In this document: piece by piece, positions 8,632-17,999 of the stretch
How the letters are laid out: each line of letters opens with the position of its first letter
How positions within the stretch are numbered: the stretch's first letter is position 1
DNA from: Streptomyces camponoticapitis
GTDB taxonomy: Bacteria > Actinomycetota > Actinomycetes > Streptomycetales > Streptomycetaceae
NCBI RefSeq assembly: GCF_014646115.1
Contig: NZ_BMMV01000002.1
Location: forward strand, 62,001 to 126,000
Length of the DNA: 64,000 nucleotides
Reading direction: 5' to 3'
Program-made: the position numbers and the translations under genes
Notes under the pieces: generated by a model
Databases searched by the model: none
Told to the model about the DNA's origin: nothing
What the model saw: the letters and a program-made list of their open reading frames with translations, nothing else

Positions 8632-11061
8632 TCAGATCAGTTGCCAGAGGTGGTCGTCCGTGCCGTTGTCCTCGAACTGGACCACCTGCGCGCTGTTGGC
8701 CGTCGACATCCCGTCGACACCAAGAACCTTCCCGCTGTGCCGGTTGAGGATCAGGGACCAGCCCTCGCCCCGGTCGACCAGTTGCCAGAGATGCTCGCCG
8801 CTCCCGTCGTCGTCGAACTGGACGACGCGCGCGCTGTTCGCCGTCGACCTGCCCTCGGCCCCGATGATCTTCCCGCTGTTGCCGTTGCGGATCAGGAACC
8901 AGCCGCCGCCCGCCGGTGCCAACTGCCAGGCGTGGTCCGCCGTCCCCGAGTTGTCGTACTGCACGACACGCCCGCCCGCCTGGAGGGACATCCCGTCCAC
9001 CGCGAGCACCTTTCCGCTGTGCTTGTTCCGCACCCGGCGGAACGGCGGCTCCGGAATCCAGGCCCGTCCGGCGGGCGACGCGGTCGGGAAGGCGGTGATC
9101 CGCAGCCGCGCCGCGCCCATCGGGACGAGCGTCACCTGCTCTGGCGGCGCGGTGCTGCGGGCCGGGCTGTCCTGGAGCGGAGCGACGACACGCTGGTCGT
9201 CGGCCACCCACTCCTCGATGCGGCGCGCCGACGTGGTGATCCGTACCGGTGTGCCCTCATGGGTGAAGGGATTCGCGGCGAGCGGACCGCTGTCGGCGGT
9301 GAACCGCAGCCCGCGGAGCGGGTCGGGCGCGAGGCCGACGTTCCACGGGGTGGTGGGGTGCACCGAGAGTTCGGGGAAGTCCTCGGTGCCGGCGAACCGT
9401 TCGTACCGCTCGCCGATCCTGAGCGAGTATGTGAGCGGTCCGTGGTCCACGCTGACGGATCCGTGGTTGTCGTCCCAGGTCCGTACGGTCGTGCGCTGCG
9501 GCAGCCGCAGGGTCACCCGCTCGCCGTCGCGCCACTCGCGTTCGACCTTGAAGAACCGCGGCCCGTCGCCCGGCACGGCCACGCGCCGTCCGGCGACGCT
9601 GAGTTGAGGATCATCGCACCAGCCGGGAATCCGCAGATAGAGCGGGAAGGCGAGGCGCCGGGGCGTGCCGACGGTGAGGGTGACGGTCTCCTTGAAGGGG
9701 TAGTCGGTGGACTCGGTGACGGTGATCTCCGTACCGTCGGCGACCTTCGCGCGCACCTGGCTCGGCGCGTACATCGCCGCCGCGAGCCCCCGGTCGGGGG
9801 TGGCCAGCCACAGCTCCTCGGTGAAGTAGGGCCAGCCCATGCCGTAGTTGTGCGGACAGCAGCGGTAGGTGTCGATCCCCGGCTTGTACGCCTGCATGGC
9901 GAAGCCGTTCTGGTACTGGCCCTGGTTCTTGGCGGTGTTGTCGAGTTCGATGCTGTTGGCGCTGGTGACGTAGTGGATGCCCCGGCCCCGCGGATCGGTG
10001 GCCGCGGGCAGCAGGTTGAAGGCGAGCTCCTCGCACCGGTCGGCCCATACGGGGTCGCCGGTGATCCGGGTGAGCAGTTCGTGGCTGGCCATGAACTCGA
10101 CCGTGCCGCAGGTCTCGAAGCCCTGCCGGGGATCGTCGAAGCCGGGGCGGGAGTTCTCGTCGCCGGCGAAACCGCCGCCGGGGAACTGGCCGTAGGTGCC
10201 CATCACGGCGGCGTAACTCCGGTACGTGGCACGGGTCAGCTCCGCCGAGCCGGACCGCAGCGCGTACTGGGCCGGCTCGCGGAAGCCCTGCGCGATGTTG
10301 ACGTTGTGCAGGTCCGGGAAGTTGTCGACCCAGTTGGCGCCGTGGGTGTGCATCTTGTCGGCGAGTTCGAGCAGGAAGGACTCGCCGGTGCGGTTGTAGA
10401 GCCAGAAGACGATGTCGAGACCGTCGCCCCACCGCTTCGACACCCAGCTGGAGTTGAAGGCACCGGGCCCCTGCGCGTTCATGTAGCGCAGGAAGGGGAC
10501 GGCGAAGGGCACGACGCGCTCGTCGCCCGTGAACTCCTCGTGCGAGCGCAGCGCCTGGAGGAGCGGCAGATAGGGCCAGAAGTCCGGTCCGCCGTTCAGC
10601 GCCGTACGCAGGCGGGTCGGCCCGAAGAAACCGTCGGGCTGCCGGGTGGCGATGATCGCGTCGATCCAGCGGCGGGCGGTGGCGAGGGCGGCCTCGTCGC
10701 CGGTGAGGGCGGCCAGGTCCACGTAACCGCGCAGCCAGTAGGTGACCTCCTCCCAGCCGTTCTTCTCGGGGTGCACCCAGCCGGAGTCGTCGAAGCGCAG
10801 GAAGTGCGAGACCTCGGCGTACCGGCCGAACAGTCCGTCGAGCAGCAGCCGCAGCTGGCCGGTGAGCCAGCCGCGCGGGGTGACGCTGCCCAGCGGCAGC
10901 TTCTGGAAGGCGGTGGGGGCGAGCGGCGCGACGTTCGGTGTGTACCAGCCGCCGCGCGCCGGCGGTACGGCCGCGGCGGTCGGCGCCAGCGGCCCCAGCA
11001 GGCCCGCACCACCGATCGCGAGGGCGCCGGTGCCGAGGAAGTGTCGTCGGTCGAGCGTCAT
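8632..11061 (-). CDS. Exported GH127 beta-L-arabinofuranosidase with C-terminal ricin-type lectin domain
   Basis: An 809-residue Tat substrate (DRRHFLGTGALAIGGAG signal). Residues about 45-640 are a GH127 (former DUF1680) domain: GFETCGTVEFMASHELL carries the Glu-X-Cys and DTYRCCPHNYG the Cys-Cys pair that, in characterised enzymes of this family, bind zinc and supply the cysteine nucleophile. These enzymes release L-arabinofuranose from plant glycans. Residues about 665-809 form a ricin/CBM13 beta-trefoil with three QxW-like repeats (NKHSGKVLAVDG, NGNSGKIIGAEG, NRHSGKVLGVDG; HAWQL, HLWQL, HLWQL). The ATG at 11061 follows GGGAGA. A CAACGTTG palindrome lies 38 bases upstream. Confidence 0.88.
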   Translation of the reverse strand: MTLDRRHFLGTGALAIGGAGLLGPLAPTAAAVPPARGGWYTPNVAPLAPTAFQKLPLGSVTPRGWLTGQLRLLLDGLFGRYAEVSHFLRFDDSGWVHPEKNGWEEVTYWLRGYVDLAALTGDEAALATARRWIDAIIATRQPDGFFGPTRLRTALNGGPDFWPYLPLLQALRSHEEFTGDERVVPFAVPFLRYMNAQGPGAFNSSWVSKRWGDGLDIVFWLYNRTGESFLLELADKMHTHGANWVDNFPDLHNVNIAQGFREPAQYALRSGSAELTRATYRSYAAVMGTYGQFPGGGFAGDENSRPGFDDPRQGFETCGTVEFMASHELLTRITGDPVWADRCEELAFNLLPAATDPRGRGIHYVTSANSIELDNTAKNQGQYQNGFAMQAYKPGIDTYRCCPHNYGMGWPYFTEELWLATPDRGLAAAMYAPSQVRAKVADGTEITVTESTDYPFKETVTLTVGTPRRLAFPLYLRIPGWCDDPQLSVAGRRVAVPGDGPRFFKVEREWRDGERVTLRLPQRTTVRTWDDNHGSVSVDHGPLTYSLRIGERYERFAGTEDFPELSVHPTTPWNVGLAPDPLRGLRFTADSGPLAANPFTHEGTPVRITTSARRIEEWVADDQRVVAPLQDSPARSTAPPEQVTLVPMGAARLRITAFPTASPAGRAWIPEPPFRRVRNKHSGKVLAVDGMSLQAGGRVVQYDNSGTADHAWQLAPAGGGWFLIRNGNSGKIIGAEGRSTANSARVVQFDDDGSGEHLWQLVDRGEGWSLILNRHSGKVLGVDGMSTANSAQVVQFEDNGTDDHLWQLI

Positions 11062-11098
11062 CGGGTCTCCCGTCCACGAGCATCGAACGAAGTCTGTA

Positions 11099-11106
11099 CA
11101 ACGTTG
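11099..11106. promoter_or_regulatory. CAACGTTG operator-like palindrome upstream of GH127
   Basis: caacgttg is a perfect palindrome 38 bases upstream of the GH127 start. The same 8-mer occurs at 54411-54418, 62 bases upstream of the GH2 gene. Central CG with AAC/GTT arms is usual for LacI-family operators. The core is only eight bases, so the evidence is the shared placement rather than the motif itself. Confidence 0.45.
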
Positions 11107-11329
11107 GAAAGAGCGGCAGTTGGCATCACAGCACGACGCCCTCGTCGTGTCCAGGTACATGACACGACGAGGGCGAAGCCGCGGTCCGGCGCTGTCCCCC
11201 GGCCGCCCCTGGCGGAGCCGCCATGGCCCGTGCGGCGAAGCCTGCCGAGGAGCCGACCAGGGACATTATGCGATGAGATGTAAGTAAAGTTACGCTTTCT
11301 TATAGAATCCCTATTTCCGGAGCGGGCAC

Positions 11330-13417
11330 ATGGCAGGACGGAACCGCCCGGCCATCGGTGCGGACGAGCGCCTCGCCCTGAACCGCATGGGCAGCTTCGA
11401 CTGGGACCTGAGACACAGGACCCTCGAACTCGATGCGGCGGGGCTGGCGGTGTTCGACCTGCGCGCGGGGGAGTACGACGGGGACCCCGAGACCCTGCGC
11501 CCCCGTCTCCCACCCGAGGAGGGCATGCGCCTCGACTCCACGGTGGACCGGGCGATCCGCGGCGGCCGTTCCTCCTACGGCGCGTACTTCCAGGTCAAGC
11601 GCCGTAACGGACTCCGCCAGTGGACCCACGTCAGAGCCCGTATCCTGCGCGACGACCGGGGAGTCCCGCACCGCGTCATCGGAATCGTCCGCAACGCGAG
11701 CACCGAGCTGACCGAATTCCCCGAGATCAGCCCCGACGAGGCTGGCCGACGACGGCTGACCACGATCCTCCAGGGCATCACCGAGGCCCTTTCCCGCGCG
11801 GTCACCGTCGATGACGTCACCGACGTCCTGAGCGACAGCGGCGGCCTGGAGCGCTTCGGCGCCGACGGGCTGGCGCTCGGCATCGTCGACGGCGGCTCGG
11901 TGAAACTCGTCGCCCTGTCCGGGGTCTCCCTGGGCAGGGCGGGCGACCCGCCGGGCGCCGCGCTGGAAGAATCGATGCCGCTCGCCGAGGCGGCCCTCAC
12001 CCGGCGCGCACGATTCTCCACCTCGCTCCCGGGACTCGGCGAAGCCCCTGACCTCCCCGAACTCACCGAAGCCGCCGACGACCCGGCGGTGCTCGGCCCG
12101 TACGCCTGCGGTCAGGGCTTCGACGCGGCGGCCTTCCTCCCGCTCGTCGCCGAGGCACGCGCCATCGGCGGCCTCGCGCTCTTCTACCGGGGCCGCACCC
12201 ACTTCACGGCCGAGGACCGCGAGATCTGTCTCGGCCTGGCCGGCATCGTCGCCCAGTCGCTCCGGCGCGCGATCCTCTTCGACGAGGAGCGGGAGTTCGC
12301 CACCGGACTCCAGGCATCCATGCTCCCGCGCGACATCCCGTCCTTCTCGGGCGCCGAGATCGCGGTGCGCTACCACGCCGCCTGGAGCGGCCGGGAGGTC
12401 GGCGGCGACTGGTACGACGTCATCGCCCTGCCGGGCGGACGGGTCGGCGTCGTCGTGGGCGACGTCCAGGGACACGACACACACGCCGCCGCGATCATGG
12501 GCCAGCTCCGGATCGCCCTGCGCGCCTTCGCCGGCGAGGGACATCCACCGGCGACCGTCCTCGCGCGGGCCTCCCGGTTCCTGGTGGAGCTGGACACCGA
12601 GCGCTTCGCGACCTGTACGTACGCCCAGCTCGACCTCTCCTCCGGAGTCGTACGCGCCGTACGCGCCGGGCATCTCGGCCCGATCGTCCGGCACACCGAC
12701 GGCAGGACCGGCTGGCCCCATCTGCGCGGCGGGCTGCCCCTCGGCCTGGCCACCGAGTTCGGCCAGGAGGACTTCCCCGAGACCAGGCTCGATCTGGTGC
12801 CCGGCGAGACGTTCGTCCTGTGCACCGACGGCCTCGTGGAGGAACCGGGACTCGACATCACGGAGGGCATGGGGGAACTCGCCCACGCCGTGCGCACCGG
12901 GCCCGGTGGCGCGGACCCGCTCGCCGACCATCTCGCCGACGGCCTGTGGCAGCGCTGGGCGACGGGCGACGACGTCGCGCTCCTCGTCCTGCACCGGGCG
13001 CCCGACCCCGGCACTCGTCAGGCGCCCCGTATCCACCAGTACATCCACCAGGCCGACCCGGAGGGCCTGGTGGAGACCCGCTCCGTGCTGCGCCAGGCGC
13101 TCGTGGACTGGAACATGCCCGCCCTGGTCGACGACGTGCAGCTGGCCGCCGGAGAGATGCTGGTGAACGTGCTGCTGCACACCGAGGGAAGCGCCGTCCT
13201 CACCCTGGAGGTCGTGCCCGGACCCGTCCGTCGGGTACGGCTCTGGGTGAAGGACCGCTCCAGCGCCTGGCCACGGCGGCGGTGGCCCGGCGAGGCGGCG
13301 ACATCCGGGCGCGGGCTGCTGATGATCGACGCCGTGGCGGCACGCTGGGGGGTGGAGCCACGCGGGGACGGCAAGGCCGTGTGGTGCGAGTTCACCCCGA
13401 CGGGCCGCGCCGCGTGA
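11330..13417 (+). CDS. PAS-GAF-SpoIIE phosphatase with C-terminal HATPase domain
   Basis: A 695-residue signalling protein. Residues about 10-105 look like a PAS fold (MGSFDWDLRHRTLELD, GVPHRVIGIVRNAS), 125-300 a GAF domain, and 320-560 a PP2C/SpoIIE phosphatase with metal ligands in VGGDWYDVIAL, VVGDVQGHD, LCTDGLVEE and TGDDVALLVL. Residues about 575-690 form an anti-sigma-factor-like HATPase (AAGEMLVNVLLHT, SGRGLLMIDAVAARWG). Such proteins act in partner-switching: the phosphatase dephosphorylates an anti-sigma antagonist and the HATPase can bind one. No STAS or sigma gene is adjacent. The ATG at 11330 follows CGGAGCG. The frame ends 67 bases before the SARP gene. An AT-rich element with tatagaat (11301-11308) may be the -10 box. 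Confidence 0.85.
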   Translation: MAGRNRPAIGADERLALNRMGSFDWDLRHRTLELDAAGLAVFDLRAGEYDGDPETLRPRLPPEEGMRLDSTVDRAIRGGRSSYGAYFQVKRRNGLRQWTHVRARILRDDRGVPHRVIGIVRNASTELTEFPEISPDEAGRRRLTTILQGITEALSRAVTVDDVTDVLSDSGGLERFGADGLALGIVDGGSVKLVALSGVSLGRAGDPPGAALEESMPLAEAALTRRARFSTSLPGLGEAPDLPELTEAADDPAVLGPYACGQGFDAAAFLPLVAEARAIGGLALFYRGRTHFTAEDREICLGLAGIVAQSLRRAILFDEEREFATGLQASMLPRDIPSFSGAEIAVRYHAAWSGREVGGDWYDVIALPGGRVGVVVGDVQGHDTHAAAIMGQLRIALRAFAGEGHPPATVLARASRFLVELDTERFATCTYAQLDLSSGVVRAVRAGHLGPIVRHTDGRTGWPHLRGGLPLGLATEFGQEDFPETRLDLVPGETFVLCTDGLVEEPGLDITEGMGELAHAVRTGPGGADPLADHLADGLWQRWATGDDVALLVLHRAPDPGTRQAPRIHQYIHQADPEGLVETRSVLRQALVDWNMPALVDDVQLAAGEMLVNVLLHTEGSAVLTLEVVPGPVRRVRLWVKDRSSAWPRRRWPGEAATSGRGLLMIDAVAARWGVEPRGDGKAVWCEFTPTGRAA

Positions 13418-13484
13418 CCGGGTGCGGGACGCCCGCGACGCGCACCGGGGGCGGCGGGCCTCCGACGCCGGGGAGAATGGGCCG

Positions 13485-13947
13485 GTGACCTACCGCTACG
13501 ACGTACTCGGCGCGACCCGGGCTTTCGGCCCGGACGGCGCCGAGGTGCCGGTCAGCGGCGCGAGGATGCGCGCACTGCTCACCGCGCTCGCCGCCGCAGG
13601 CGGCGGCACGGTACCCGCCGGCCGGCTGGCCGCCCAGGTCTGGGACGACGCGCACGAGCCGCCCGCCGACGAGCCCGCCGCGCTCCAGGCCCTGATCGGG
13701 CGGTTGCGGAAGGCGCTGGGGGGCGACGCGATCGCCTCGGTGCCCGGCGGTTACCGGCTGGCGGTGGAGCGCGACGACATCGACGTGTTCCGCTTCGAAC
13801 GGCTCGCCGCGGACGGCGCGTCGGCGCTCGACGGCGGCGACGTCACTCGCGCCGCCTCCGTGCTGGACGAGGCGCTGGCGCTGTGGCGCGGGCCGGCACT
13901 CGCGGATCTTCCGGCCGGTGACATCGACCCGCTCGCCGTACGCGCGG
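13485..13947 (+). pseudogene. N-terminal part of an AfsR/SARP-type regulator, cut off by a frameshift
   Basis: The GTG at 13485 follows GGGAGA and opens a SARP DNA-binding head: a winged-helix Trans_reg_C domain (GARMRALLTALAAAGGG, ALQALIGRLRKALG, IASVPGGYRLAV) followed by the start of the BTAD domain (DVFRFERLAADG, ALALWRGPALADLPAG). After about LAVRA (13941-13947) family-like sequence continues only one base later, in the frame of the next entry; this frame runs on as Arg/Pro-rich junk to 14489. Deleting a single g in gcggcaacgg would join both parts into one protein of about 1,150 residues. A true mutation or an assembly error are both possible. Confidence 0.75.
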
Positions 13948-16932
13948 CAACGGCACACCGAGGCGCGCCGCGACCGCCTGACGGCCGATGTCAGGCTCGG
14001 CCGCGCCGAGCGCGCGCTGCCGGGACTCGCCGCGCTGGCCGCCGAGGCGCCGCTGGACGAGCCCTTGCAGGCGGCCAGGATCACGGCGCTGCGCTCGGCG
14101 GGACGGCGGGCCGAAGCGCTCCAGGCGTACGAGGAGGTACGCGCCCTGCTGGCCGACCGGCTCGGCACGGGGCCGGGCAGGGAACTGCGCGACCTGCACG
14201 CCCGGTTGCTTCTCGACGACGAGACCGACGCACGGAACGCGGCGGCCCCTGTCCCGGGCGGCGCCGCCCCGATCGGCGTTCCCGGCAACCTGCCCGCCCG
14301 GCTCACCTCCTTCGTCGGGCGCGAGCCCGAACTGGAGGCGCTCCGCGTCGAGTTGCGCGCACACCGCCTCACGACACTCACCGGACCCGGTGGCGCGGGC
14401 AAGACCCGGCTGGCCTTCGAAGCCGCCGAGGACGTGGCGCGCACGGACGGGGACCGGGGCGACGAGGACGGGGGCGGGGACCGGGGTGACGGGGCCCGGG
14501 CGGACGGTCGCTGGCCGGACGGTGTCTGGGTCGCGGAACTCGCCTCCGTACGAGAGCCCGGCGACGTGGCGGAGGCCGTACTGACCGCGCTCGGCGCCCG
14601 CGAGACCGCGGTCCTCGGCCCCGGCGGCGCGGAGGGCGCCGCGCCGCGCCCGCTCGACAGACTCGTCGAACACTGCGGATCCCGCCGCCTGTTGCTCGTG
14701 CTGGACAACTGCGAGCACGTGATCGGCGCGGCGGCCGAACTCGCCGAGACCATCCTCACCCGCTGCCTCCATGTGACCGTCCTCGCCACCAGCCGCGAAC
14801 CGCTCGGGGTACGCGGCGAGTTCCTGTACGGGGTCGGCCCGCTCGCGCGGTCCGCCGCGCTGCGGCTGCTCGGCGAACGCGGCGCCGCGGCCCGGCCCGG
14901 CTTCCGGGCGGACGAGGACGAGCTCGCCTGCGAGGAGATCTGCCGCAGGCTCGACGGTCTGCCGCTCGCCCTCGAACTGGCCGCCGCCAGACTGCGGTTG
15001 CTCACCCCGCGCCAGCTCGCCGACCGGCTGGACGACCGCTTCCGGCTGCTGGGCGCCGGCAGCGGCAGCCGGACCGTGCTGCCGAGGCAGCAGACCCTGC
15101 GCGCCGTCGTGGACTGGTCGTGGGAGCTGCTGAGCGAGACCGAACGGGCCGTGCTGCGCAGGCTCTCCGTCTTCGTCGGCGGCTGCGCGCCGGGGGAGGC
15201 GGAGGAGGTCTGCGCCGGTGGTGACGTGCCGGTCTTCGACGCACTCGCCTCACTTGTCGACAAGTCGCTTCTCGTGGCTGTGCCCGGCGGTCCGGACGGG
15301 ATGCGCTACCGGCTGCTGGAGACCGTCGCCGAGTACGCGGCCGGGCGGCTGTCCGAGTCGGGAGAAGTCAAGGCCGTCGAGCTGCGGCATCTGCGCGCCT
15401 ACCGCGAGCTGGTCCGCCTCGGCGAACCCGAGCTTCGCGGCCCCCAACAGGCCTACCGGCTCGCGCAGTTCGAGCGGGAGCACGACAACGTACGGGCCGC
15501 GCTGCGCACCGCGCTCCGTCACAAGGACCGAGGGGAACAGGAAGACGTACGGGAGCGTGAACAGGACGCGCTGTGTCTCGTGCTCTCCATGAGCTGGTTC
15601 TGGCAGCTGCGCGGCCATCAGCGTGACGCCCGCGACTGGTCCAGGGCCGTCGCGGAGCTCGGGCCCGACCCCTTCGAGGCGCCCGTACGTCGTGCCGTAC
15701 CCCTCGCCGATCCGTGCACCGACCTCCCGCCGCCCTGGTCCGACGAGCAGGTGTGGGAGGCCAGACGCGGTGTGCGGCTGCTGCGGTTCGCGAGCGGCAC
15801 CGGAACGGACGGGGAAGGGGACGGGGACGAGGGCGGCGGAGGTGGGGAGTTCTGGGGGAGCGCCGGCACCCGCGCACACCTGTCCCGGATCGTCGCCGCC
15901 TACCGGGCCGATCTGCCCCAGGTCTGCCGCCAGCCCGGCGTCATGTGGTTCTTCGCCGGGCTGATCGTCGGCGAGTGGCGGAGCATGGGCGAGGCGCTCG
16001 ACGCCATGGTGGCCGCCTGCCGTGCCCGCCCCGGCCGGGGCTGGGACCTCGGCCTCGCCCTGACGCTGCGCGGAAGGATGCTCGACACGGGCCCCGACAA
16101 CGAGGACCGGGCGGCGCGGGACGCCGACGAGGCGGTGTCGCTGCTCGAAGGGACCGGTGACCTGGTGATCCTCGCCGAGTCCCTGTCCGCCCGGGGCGAG
16201 TCGTACGAGCGGCGAGGTCGCTACGAGGAGGCGGCGGCGGACTTCGAACGGGCCATGGAGAGCTGCGCGCGCAGTGCGATGCCCACCCAGGTGTCCCTGT
16301 TCAAGGCGCGGTTGGCCTCGGTACGGCTGGAGGCCGCCACCGGATCGAAGGAAGAGGAGGAGGCCGAAATGCTGCTGCGGGAGGCGGTCGAGGAATCCCG
16401 TGGCCACGCCGGACGAACCGGCGGGACGGCCCGGCTGCTGCTCGCCGGCCGCTACGGCCGTACCGGACGCACCGCCCTCGCCCGCAAGGAGCTGACCACG
16501 CTGGAAGAGGAACCCGGATTCCGTGAGCACGCCCTTCAGATCGGTCTGACCGCGGGCCTTCACGGCTGGCTCGACTGCCTCGACACCGAGTACGAACGGG
16601 CTCTGGGCCATCTGCGGGAGTCGGTGGGCCTGTTGGACAGCCTGGCCCGTCTCGTCGCACCGCAGCTGATCGTCAGTCAGTTCCTCTGCGCCGCCTGGGC
16701 CAAGACGGGGACCGGCGAAACGGCCGACGGCGCACGGCTGTTGGGTGCGTACGGACGGCACACCGGCCGGGCCGAGAGGTTCCTCTTCCACCCCTACCCG
16801 GCCGGCTATGAGAGGGAGATCCGCCGGCGGGCGGAGGCGCAGGTGCGGGCCGGGCTCGACGAGGAGACCTGGGCCCGCGCGTACGCCGAGGGCGGCGGCC
16901 TCTCCGTGAGAGAGGCCGCCGCCCTCATCTGA
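13918..16932 (+). CDS. AfsR-like regulator, C-terminal part: BTAD remainder, NB-ARC-type ATPase and TPR region
   Basis: The continuation of the SARP gene in a shifted frame (1004 codons from a GTG at 13918, which has no convincing ribosome site). It begins with the rest of the BTAD helices (HTEARRDRLTADVRL, ALQAYEEVRALLADRLG), then FVGREPELEALR and the P-loop GPGGAGKTRLAFEAA (about residues 158-172), Walker B LLLVLDNCEHV, the sensor LATSREPLGVRGE, and long helical TPR-like sequence to the end. This is the standard layout of large AfsR/LuxR-type STAND activators of secondary metabolism. The last codons form a 17-bp hairpin (16888-16926) that probably terminates transcription inside the gene end. 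Confidence 0.8.
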   Translation: MTSTRSPYARQRHTEARRDRLTADVRLGRAERALPGLAALAAEAPLDEPLQAARITALRSAGRRAEALQAYEEVRALLADRLGTGPGRELRDLHARLLLDDETDARNAAAPVPGGAAPIGVPGNLPARLTSFVGREPELEALRVELRAHRLTTLTGPGGAGKTRLAFEAAEDVARTDGDRGDEDGGGDRGDGARADGRWPDGVWVAELASVREPGDVAEAVLTALGARETAVLGPGGAEGAAPRPLDRLVEHCGSRRLLLVLDNCEHVIGAAAELAETILTRCLHVTVLATSREPLGVRGEFLYGVGPLARSAALRLLGERGAAARPGFRADEDELACEEICRRLDGLPLALELAAARLRLLTPRQLADRLDDRFRLLGAGSGSRTVLPRQQTLRAVVDWSWELLSETERAVLRRLSVFVGGCAPGEAEEVCAGGDVPVFDALASLVDKSLLVAVPGGPDGMRYRLLETVAEYAAGRLSESGEVKAVELRHLRAYRELVRLGEPELRGPQQAYRLAQFEREHDNVRAALRTALRHKDRGEQEDVREREQDALCLVLSMSWFWQLRGHQRDARDWSRAVAELGPDPFEAPVRRAVPLADPCTDLPPPWSDEQVWEARRGVRLLRFASGTGTDGEGDGDEGGGGGEFWGSAGTRAHLSRIVAAYRADLPQVCRQPGVMWFFAGLIVGEWRSMGEALDAMVAACRARPGRGWDLGLALTLRGRMLDTGPDNEDRAARDADEAVSLLEGTGDLVILAESLSARGESYERRGRYEEAAADFERAMESCARSAMPTQVSLFKARLASVRLEAATGSKEEEEAEMLLREAVEESRGHAGRTGGTARLLLAGRYGRTGRTALARKELTTLEEEPGFREHALQIGLTAGLHGWLDCLDTEYERALGHLRESVGLLDSLARLVAPQLIVSQFLCAAWAKTGTGETADGARLLGAYGRHTGRAERFLFHPYPAGYEREIRRRAEAQVRAGLDEETWARAYAEGGGLSVREAAALI
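16888..16926. terminator. Terminator stem inside the end of the AfsR-like gene
   Basis: A perfect 17-bp stem (16888-16904 with 16910-16926) and 5-base loop lies fully inside the coding sequence, six bases before the last codon ends, and faces the convergent siderophore-interacting gene. It encodes the C-terminal EGGGLSVREAAAL. Confidence 0.75.
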
Positions 16933-16962
16933 CCGGACTCCGAGAGGCGTTCGGGCCCGCAC

Positions 16963-17901
16963 TCAAGACCCGTCGGCGGGTCCCTCCCGATCGGCCAACC
17001 GCTCCCGCGCCTCCGCGAGATCCGCCTCCGTCGGCGCGTCGTCCTGGGCCAGACTGCGGCGCCAGTAGCCGGTGAAGTGGACCGAACGCCTGTCGAGCCC
17101 GCGCTCGCCGACCAGATGCCGGCGCAGTGCCCGTACCGCGCCCGCCTCGCCCCCGAGCCAGGCGAACGCCGAGCCCGCCGGGAACTCCGCCGCGCGTACG
17201 GCCTCCATCAGCGGTGAGCCGTCACCCGTCGAAGCAGCACGGTGCAGCCAGTGCACGGTCACCTCACCCGCCGACTCGAACCGCTGCTCCTCCGCCCCGT
17301 CCCACACCTCCACAAACGCCACCGCGCGCGCCCCCTCGGGCAGCGCCTCGACGATCGTGCCGATCGCCGGCAGCGCCGACTCGTCGCCGGCCAGCAGCAT
17401 CCAGTCGGTGGTTCCGAGCGGCACGGGCTCCGCGAAGTACGCGGACGGGCCGAACATGGCGAGCACGTCTCCGGCCTCCGCCGACCGCGCCCACCGCGTC
17501 GCCGGCCCCTCGCCCTCGCCGGCACCGGCATCGGCACCCTCGCCATGCAGGACGAAGTCGATGTCGACCGTGCCCCGCGACGGGTCGTGCGCGCGGATCG
17601 TGTAGCCGCGCGTCCAGGGCCGTTCGTCCTCCGGGATCGCCTGGAACGCCCCGTACCAGCGCATCACATCCCCGTCGGCGCCCGGCTCCGGCAGCACCGG
17701 AGCGGCCTGTCCCGGCTTGGGGAAGTAGAGCTTCACCTGCTGGTCGGGACCGTCGCAGCCGAAATCGGCCAGGGCCGGACCGCCGAAGGTGACGCGGACC
17801 ATGTGCGGCGAGAGCCGCCGTACCGCAGCGACCTCGACGGTCCGCACCGGCAGGGACGGGGCGGTGGGGCGCCCGGCGGGCATGTCAGAGATACGTGTCA
17901 T
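16963..17901 (-). CDS. Siderophore-interacting protein (FAD-dependent ferric-siderophore reductase)
   Basis: 312 residues, the usual SIP length. The N-terminal FAD-binding domain has VRVTFGGPALADF and the flavin motif RGYTIRAHD (Arg-X-Tyr-Thr), followed by IDFVLHGEG; the C-terminal SIP domain has WMLLAGDESALPAIGTIVEALP and AFAWLGGEAGAVRALRRHL. Such cytoplasmic enzymes reduce Fe(III)-siderophores with NAD(P)H to free iron. It lies downstream of a FecB-like gene on the same strand with a 98-base gap. I saw no clear IdeR/DmdR iron box upstream. The ATG at 17901 has no strong ribosome site; an ATG at 17883 is the alternative. Confidence 0.88.
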   Translation of the reverse strand: MTRISDMPAGRPTAPSLPVRTVEVAAVRRLSPHMVRVTFGGPALADFGCDGPDQQVKLYFPKPGQAAPVLPEPGADGDVMRWYGAFQAIPEDERPWTRGYTIRAHDPSRGTVDIDFVLHGEGADAGAGEGEGPATRWARSAEAGDVLAMFGPSAYFAEPVPLGTTDWMLLAGDESALPAIGTIVEALPEGARAVAFVEVWDGAEEQRFESAGEVTVHWLHRAASTGDGSPLMEAVRAAEFPAGSAFAWLGGEAGAVRALRRHLVGERGLDRRSVHFTGYWRRSLAQDDAPTEADLAEARERLADREGPADGS

Positions 17902-17999
17902 GCCGGAACGGTCGCAGCCGCCACCGATACGCGACCGACACGCCGCCTACACGGCCGCGAGGCCCCGCCCGCGCGGAAGCGCCCGGTCCGCCCGGTCCC

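Noticed and set aside
13918..16932. Independent LuxR-type regulator starting at the GTG 13918
   Set aside because: The start has no ribosome site, the sequence begins in the middle of a BTAD domain, and the missing head is found immediately upstream in another frame.
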